From: Mesostigma viride
Taxonomy: Eukaryota > Streptophyta > Mesostigmatophyceae > Mesostigmatales > Mesostigmataceae
Direction of reading: 5' to 3'
NCBI GenBank assembly: GCA_009746045.1
Contig: RPFO01000313.1
Location: forward strand, 60,001 to 124,000
DNA length: 64,000 nt
Below, piece after piece: positions 61,353-64,000 of this stretch. The notes beneath the pieces were generated by a model that saw only the letters and a program-made list of their open reading frames with translations, ran no database searches and had not been told where the DNA came from. A program made the position numbers and the translations under genes. Every line of letters begins with the position of its first letter. Within the stretch, counting starts at the first letter, position 1.

Positions 61353-61885
61353 AATAGGTATCCATATTCCTTTAGTTCAGATCGCAATTCATCATTGGAC
61401 ATTAATACTTCAGGTATAGGTCTTACAGGAGGATCAACAGGTGTAGGAGGAGTAATGTCTACCAAGGATAAATTTTCTAATCTATAATGACGTTCCGGTA
61501 CCCAGTAAGAGCTATCTGGAAACCAAATGACCATGGTATCATAATTAATAGTAATCTTATTATCCTGGTGCCAATCTAATCCTAGTAATACATCAGCTGT
61601 AGTGATAGGGCCTATAGTGGCCGTCAGGTTGACAGTACGTCCTTGTATGACCAGGGGAAGGGACACCGTACCCGGGGAATGACTGGTGCGACCGTCAGCA
61701 TAATGGACAGTGACAGTTTTGGTGTGAGGGATAGGGACTAGTCCTAAACGCCTAACTAGGGCCTCGCTCACAAAGGAGCTAGCCGCACCGCTATCCACTA
61801 ACACAGAGACATTCAAAAGTTCATCAGCATGCAAGAAGGGGTCTACAACAGTATGGGGAACGGTTAAGCCACCATTCAAAAACAT
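61292..61885 (-). CDS. Gypsy protease region
   Basis: Retropepsin-like: VSVLVDSGAASSFVSEALVRRLGL (catalytic D-S-G-A), then TADVLLGLDWHQDNKITINY. Overlaps the RT ORF in another frame. Confidence 0.83.
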   Translation of the reverse strand: MFLNGGLTVPHTVVDPFLHADELLNVSVLVDSGAASSFVSEALVRRLGLVPIPHTKTVTVHYADGRTSHSPGTVSLPLVIQGRTVNLTATIGPITTADVLLGLDWHQDNKITINYDTMVIWFPDSSYWVPERHYRLENLSLVDITPPTPVDPPVRPIPEVLMSNDELRSELKEYGYLLCMFLQLEVQEIPILIIVWI

Positions 61886-61991
61886 AAGAGGACGGACACG
61901 TAGTGGTAGGGATGATTCAGCTCCTACAGAGGTTATAAAAACAGGCAGGCAAAAATTATTATCTGGGGTACTATCTAAGGACCTGTCCAGG

Positions 61992-63020
61992 TTACCCCCG
62001 GCTGACAGGCCTACTGTTCCCCCTCCCCCCCAAATCCATAGGAACTAACCCCGAAGAAGACCCTGGCGAAAAAGCCACTGCTGGAGGGTCACGAGGGAGC
62101 GAAGAGGGTGCGGGAGCCTGATTATCATAGGGGAACCCTGGGGGTCCTGTCTGCACAGCATTCAGCCTACTAGGGGTAGCTGAGGGAATGCGTCCTGGAG
62201 TGGGACGAATAGGAGCACGCTGAGGGGTACGAGGAGGGCGAGCGTCGGGATGAGGGGGAGCACCCGAAAGGAACTTGGGGCACTCACGTTTAAGATGACC
62301 TACTTCCTTACAATGATAGCATGTGATATGAGAGACATCCAGAGCTGAAAGGTCAGTAACGCAAATATCTAATTCTTCTACATAGGAGTTCTCCTCCTCA
62401 GGGGTAAGGCTAATATTATTAATACGGGAACGGGTAGGAAGAGAAGGAGTGGTGAAGAAATCTGCTACTCGTAAGAGATGCTGACGCACATGCTTGAGGG
62501 GTAGATCAGTAAAACGGTAGGCAGAGAACTGGCGCTTTACTTCACGTAATAAGGGTCTACTGAGGCCTTGTAGGAAGCGAGCACGTACTTCTGCGCCCGA
62601 CAAATCCCTAATTCGTACCATCTGTGCATCAAATTCTTTCATATACTCCTTAAACGATTTAGTACCCTGCTGCAAGGTACCAAAGGCTAATCTATCCTGC
62701 CAATCTGCATCAGGAGGGACTAAATGGTTCTCTAAACGCTTAAACAATTCTGCTACTGAGTTAGGGTAGGCATGAGAGGCCAAAGACTCACACTGGATGA
62801 GGTTAGCAAGCTCAGGAGTAATACAGGTAGTAAGATAGTGAGGGACTAGTACAGCATCAGAGAGACGCCATCTATTATGATTTTGCCACGACTCTGTATT
62901 CTGGGTAAGCAACATAATAAAAGTGAAAAACTGTTGAGGGGTAGACTTAACATCCAACTTGGGTAGGTTAGCAAAGAGGGGAAGAGCAGGGGGCTTAGGG
63001 GGATTAGAAGGGTCAGTCAT
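61992..63020 (-). CDS. Gypsy Gag with CCHC zinc knuckle
   Basis: 342 codons from ATG MTDPSNPPKPPALPLFANLP. Retrotrans_gag-like core (WRLSDAVLVPHYLTTCITPELANLIQ, WQDRLAFGTLQQGTKSFKEYMKEFDAQMVRIRDLSGAEVRARFLQGLSRPL). Knuckle CYHCKEVGHLKREC. Pro/Gly-rich tail. Confidence 0.85.
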   Translation of the reverse strand: MTDPSNPPKPPALPLFANLPKLDVKSTPQQFFTFIMLLTQNTESWQNHNRWRLSDAVLVPHYLTTCITPELANLIQCESLASHAYPNSVAELFKRLENHLVPPDADWQDRLAFGTLQQGTKSFKEYMKEFDAQMVRIRDLSGAEVRARFLQGLSRPLLREVKRQFSAYRFTDLPLKHVRQHLLRVADFFTTPSLPTRSRINNISLTPEEENSYVEELDICVTDLSALDVSHITCYHCKEVGHLKRECPKFLSGAPPHPDARPPRTPQRAPIRPTPGRIPSATPSRLNAVQTGPPGFPYDNQAPAPSSLPRDPPAVAFSPGSSSGLVPMDLGGRGNSRPVSRG

Positions 63021-63197
63021 TTACCCATAGGGCCACTGTCTTCCACTGCTACATACGAGGGATAGAAAGAAGGAAGAGGAAAGGTTTTGGATAGGGGTCT
63101 AGAGGGGCCACCGTTTCAGGATGGTGCCCATAGGAGAAGGGAACAGTATATTGCTCACGAAGGGAGGAGTAGGCAAAATGATCATAGTTTCTGTCAT

Positions 63198-63731
63198 CTA
63201 GGGCATGGTGCTGAAATCACTATTAACTTCTAAATCAGCCACACGGGTAGGGACCTGGGCAGCCTCGTAGGCCGTATCAGGGTAGGACCAAGAAGCAGGG
63301 GGATAAAAGGGAACTGCACTAGGGCGACCAGAAGGGCCGACAGGGGCAGAGGTACGACCCGTGTTAAAAGCAGGGATGGAAGGCACAGGGTGGGGAGGAG
63401 GCCTAGAAGCATTGTCAGGGAGTGAGGACCTAATTGAAGGTTGAGCCAAGGTTGCAGGAGGGGCAGGGGCCTGGTTCATAGCAAAAGAGGGTTCATCACT
63501 AAATCTGACACGTTGTTCAAAGGTAGGTGGGGTAATTGGGGGACGACGGCGACCACCAGCAACAGGAGAAGGAGGTGAGGTACGCAGATTACCTTGAGGA
63601 GTGAGATGGTGCACCGTTTCCAAGGAGTCCCGTCGGTTACCACGAGTATTGTTATTGTTATTAGTAGTATTATTATTAGTAGTAGTAGTATTGGTAGGTA
63701 TAGGCGACATATCTCCACCCACTGGATCCAT
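63198..63731 (-). CDS. Gypsy Pro-rich N-terminal ORF
   Basis: 177 codons from ATG MDPVGGDMSPIPTN. Asn/Thr run, then Pro/Ser/Ala-rich, probably disordered; no domain. Same frame as Gag, with stops in between (63198-63020), so either a separate leader ORF or a broken Gag extension. Confidence 0.5.
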   Translation of the reverse strand: MDPVGGDMSPIPTNTTTTNNNTTNNNNNTRGNRRDSLETVHHLTPQGNLRTSPPSPVAGGRRRPPITPPTFEQRVRFSDEPSFAMNQAPAPPATLAQPSIRSSLPDNASRPPPHPVPSIPAFNTGRTSAPVGPSGRPSAVPFYPPASWSYPDTAYEAAQVPTRVADLEVNSDFSTMP

Positions 63732-64000
63732 CTTTAATTAAGTAAAGGAAAGAAAACAACAAACGTTGCCTTAAGAAAGGAATAGGAATCTGAATGGAAG
63801 CAATAAAGGAAAAAGGAAAAACCTTGAATGTCTTAAGCAAAGAAACAATTAAAATCAGTCCTTTTTAACCACAGTAATGGATAGGGAACCAAACTCTGAG
63901 GTGAGAGGAGTATCTGAGCTAGATGAGGATGCAGCCCGTTTAGGGGGAGAAGAAGGAGGAGTAGCAAAGACTAGAGATTCCACTGGAGGACGACCATGAG
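63732..64000 (-). other. Gypsy leader region at the window edge
   Basis: Purine-rich on the + strand with no ORF. Probable leader or the start of the 5' LTR region. The LTR end cannot be placed inside the window. Confidence 0.4.

Larger units (their letters stand above)
49908..64000 (-). mobile_element. Chromodomain Ty3/gypsy retrotransposon, 5' part beyond the window
   Basis: Minus-strand order: N-terminal ORF, Gag with CCHC, protease, RT, RNase H, integrase, chromodomain, then an extra downstream ORF and a probable 3' LTR (49908-50476). The 5' LTR should lie beyond 64000. Interrupted by a CACTA element (53517-57909) and a 230-bp MITE (52299-52528). Several frameshifts in pol make this copy inactive unless they are sequencing indels. 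Confidence 0.85.

Overview
The window is eukaryotic nuclear DNA made almost entirely of transposable elements inserted into one another. I recognise no housekeeping gene, rRNA or tRNA gene. The organism is probably a green alga or relative. This is inference from the element mix: a DIRS-type retrotransposon with split direct repeats, as known from Volvox-type algae; CACTA-like DNA transposons; Ty1/copia and chromodomain Ty3/gypsy elements; and very long GC-rich microsatellites. Nothing here fixes the species.

Layout. 1-1409: low-complexity flank with hexamer repeats. 1410-6908: a DIRS-like tyrosine-recombinase retrotransposon (gag, then RT-RNase H-YR) with the order A1-ORFs-B1-A2-B2. 6936-7550: a long foldback. 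7510-10698: weakly recognisable, possibly transposon-derived ORFs, one 140-bp MITE and a purine tract. 11121-11686: a ~172-bp tandem repeat. 11687-14029: a short non-autonomous LTR element. 14030-15105: an inverted fragment of a copia element, head to head with the next one. 15309-49676: copia element 'C', whose own ~6.4 kb is spread over 34 kb by four insertions: a 6.8-kb CAC...GTG DNA transposon, a 6.0-kb CAGGG-ended element, a 0.8-kb MITE-like element, and LTR retrotransposon 'A' (34911-49222). 'A' itself holds a related element 'B' (39862-47663, minus strand). 49908-64000: a chromodomain gypsy element on the minus strand, running off the right edge. It is broken by a 4.4-kb CACTA element and a 230-bp palindromic MITE, and has an extra ORF downstream of pol.

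The most unusual content is the A/B lineage. B has an upstream ORF0, a CCHC Gag, and a pol whose domain order is integrase, then an aspartic-protease-like segment, then RT (HGDD box), then RNase H. This differs from copia (PR-INT-RT-RH) and gypsy (PR-RT-RH-INT). In both A and B, Gag and Pol lie in one continuous frame separated by a single UGA in a UGA-CUA or UGA-CUG context, which predicts stop-codon readthrough. Their LTRs end in AGTT...AACT instead of TG...CA, and the leader lacks a normal tRNA primer site. A has lost PR, RT and most of RNase H by one internal deletion but keeps Gag and INT, so it probably depends on a B-like partner.

Target-site duplications (GTGTG for A, TTAGG for B, TC, TT, TA, GTAGG, TAC) and reading frames that rejoin when inserts are removed support the nesting order. 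Near-identical LTR pairs (by eye) indicate recent activity. All boundaries were read by eye; no alignment or database search was run.
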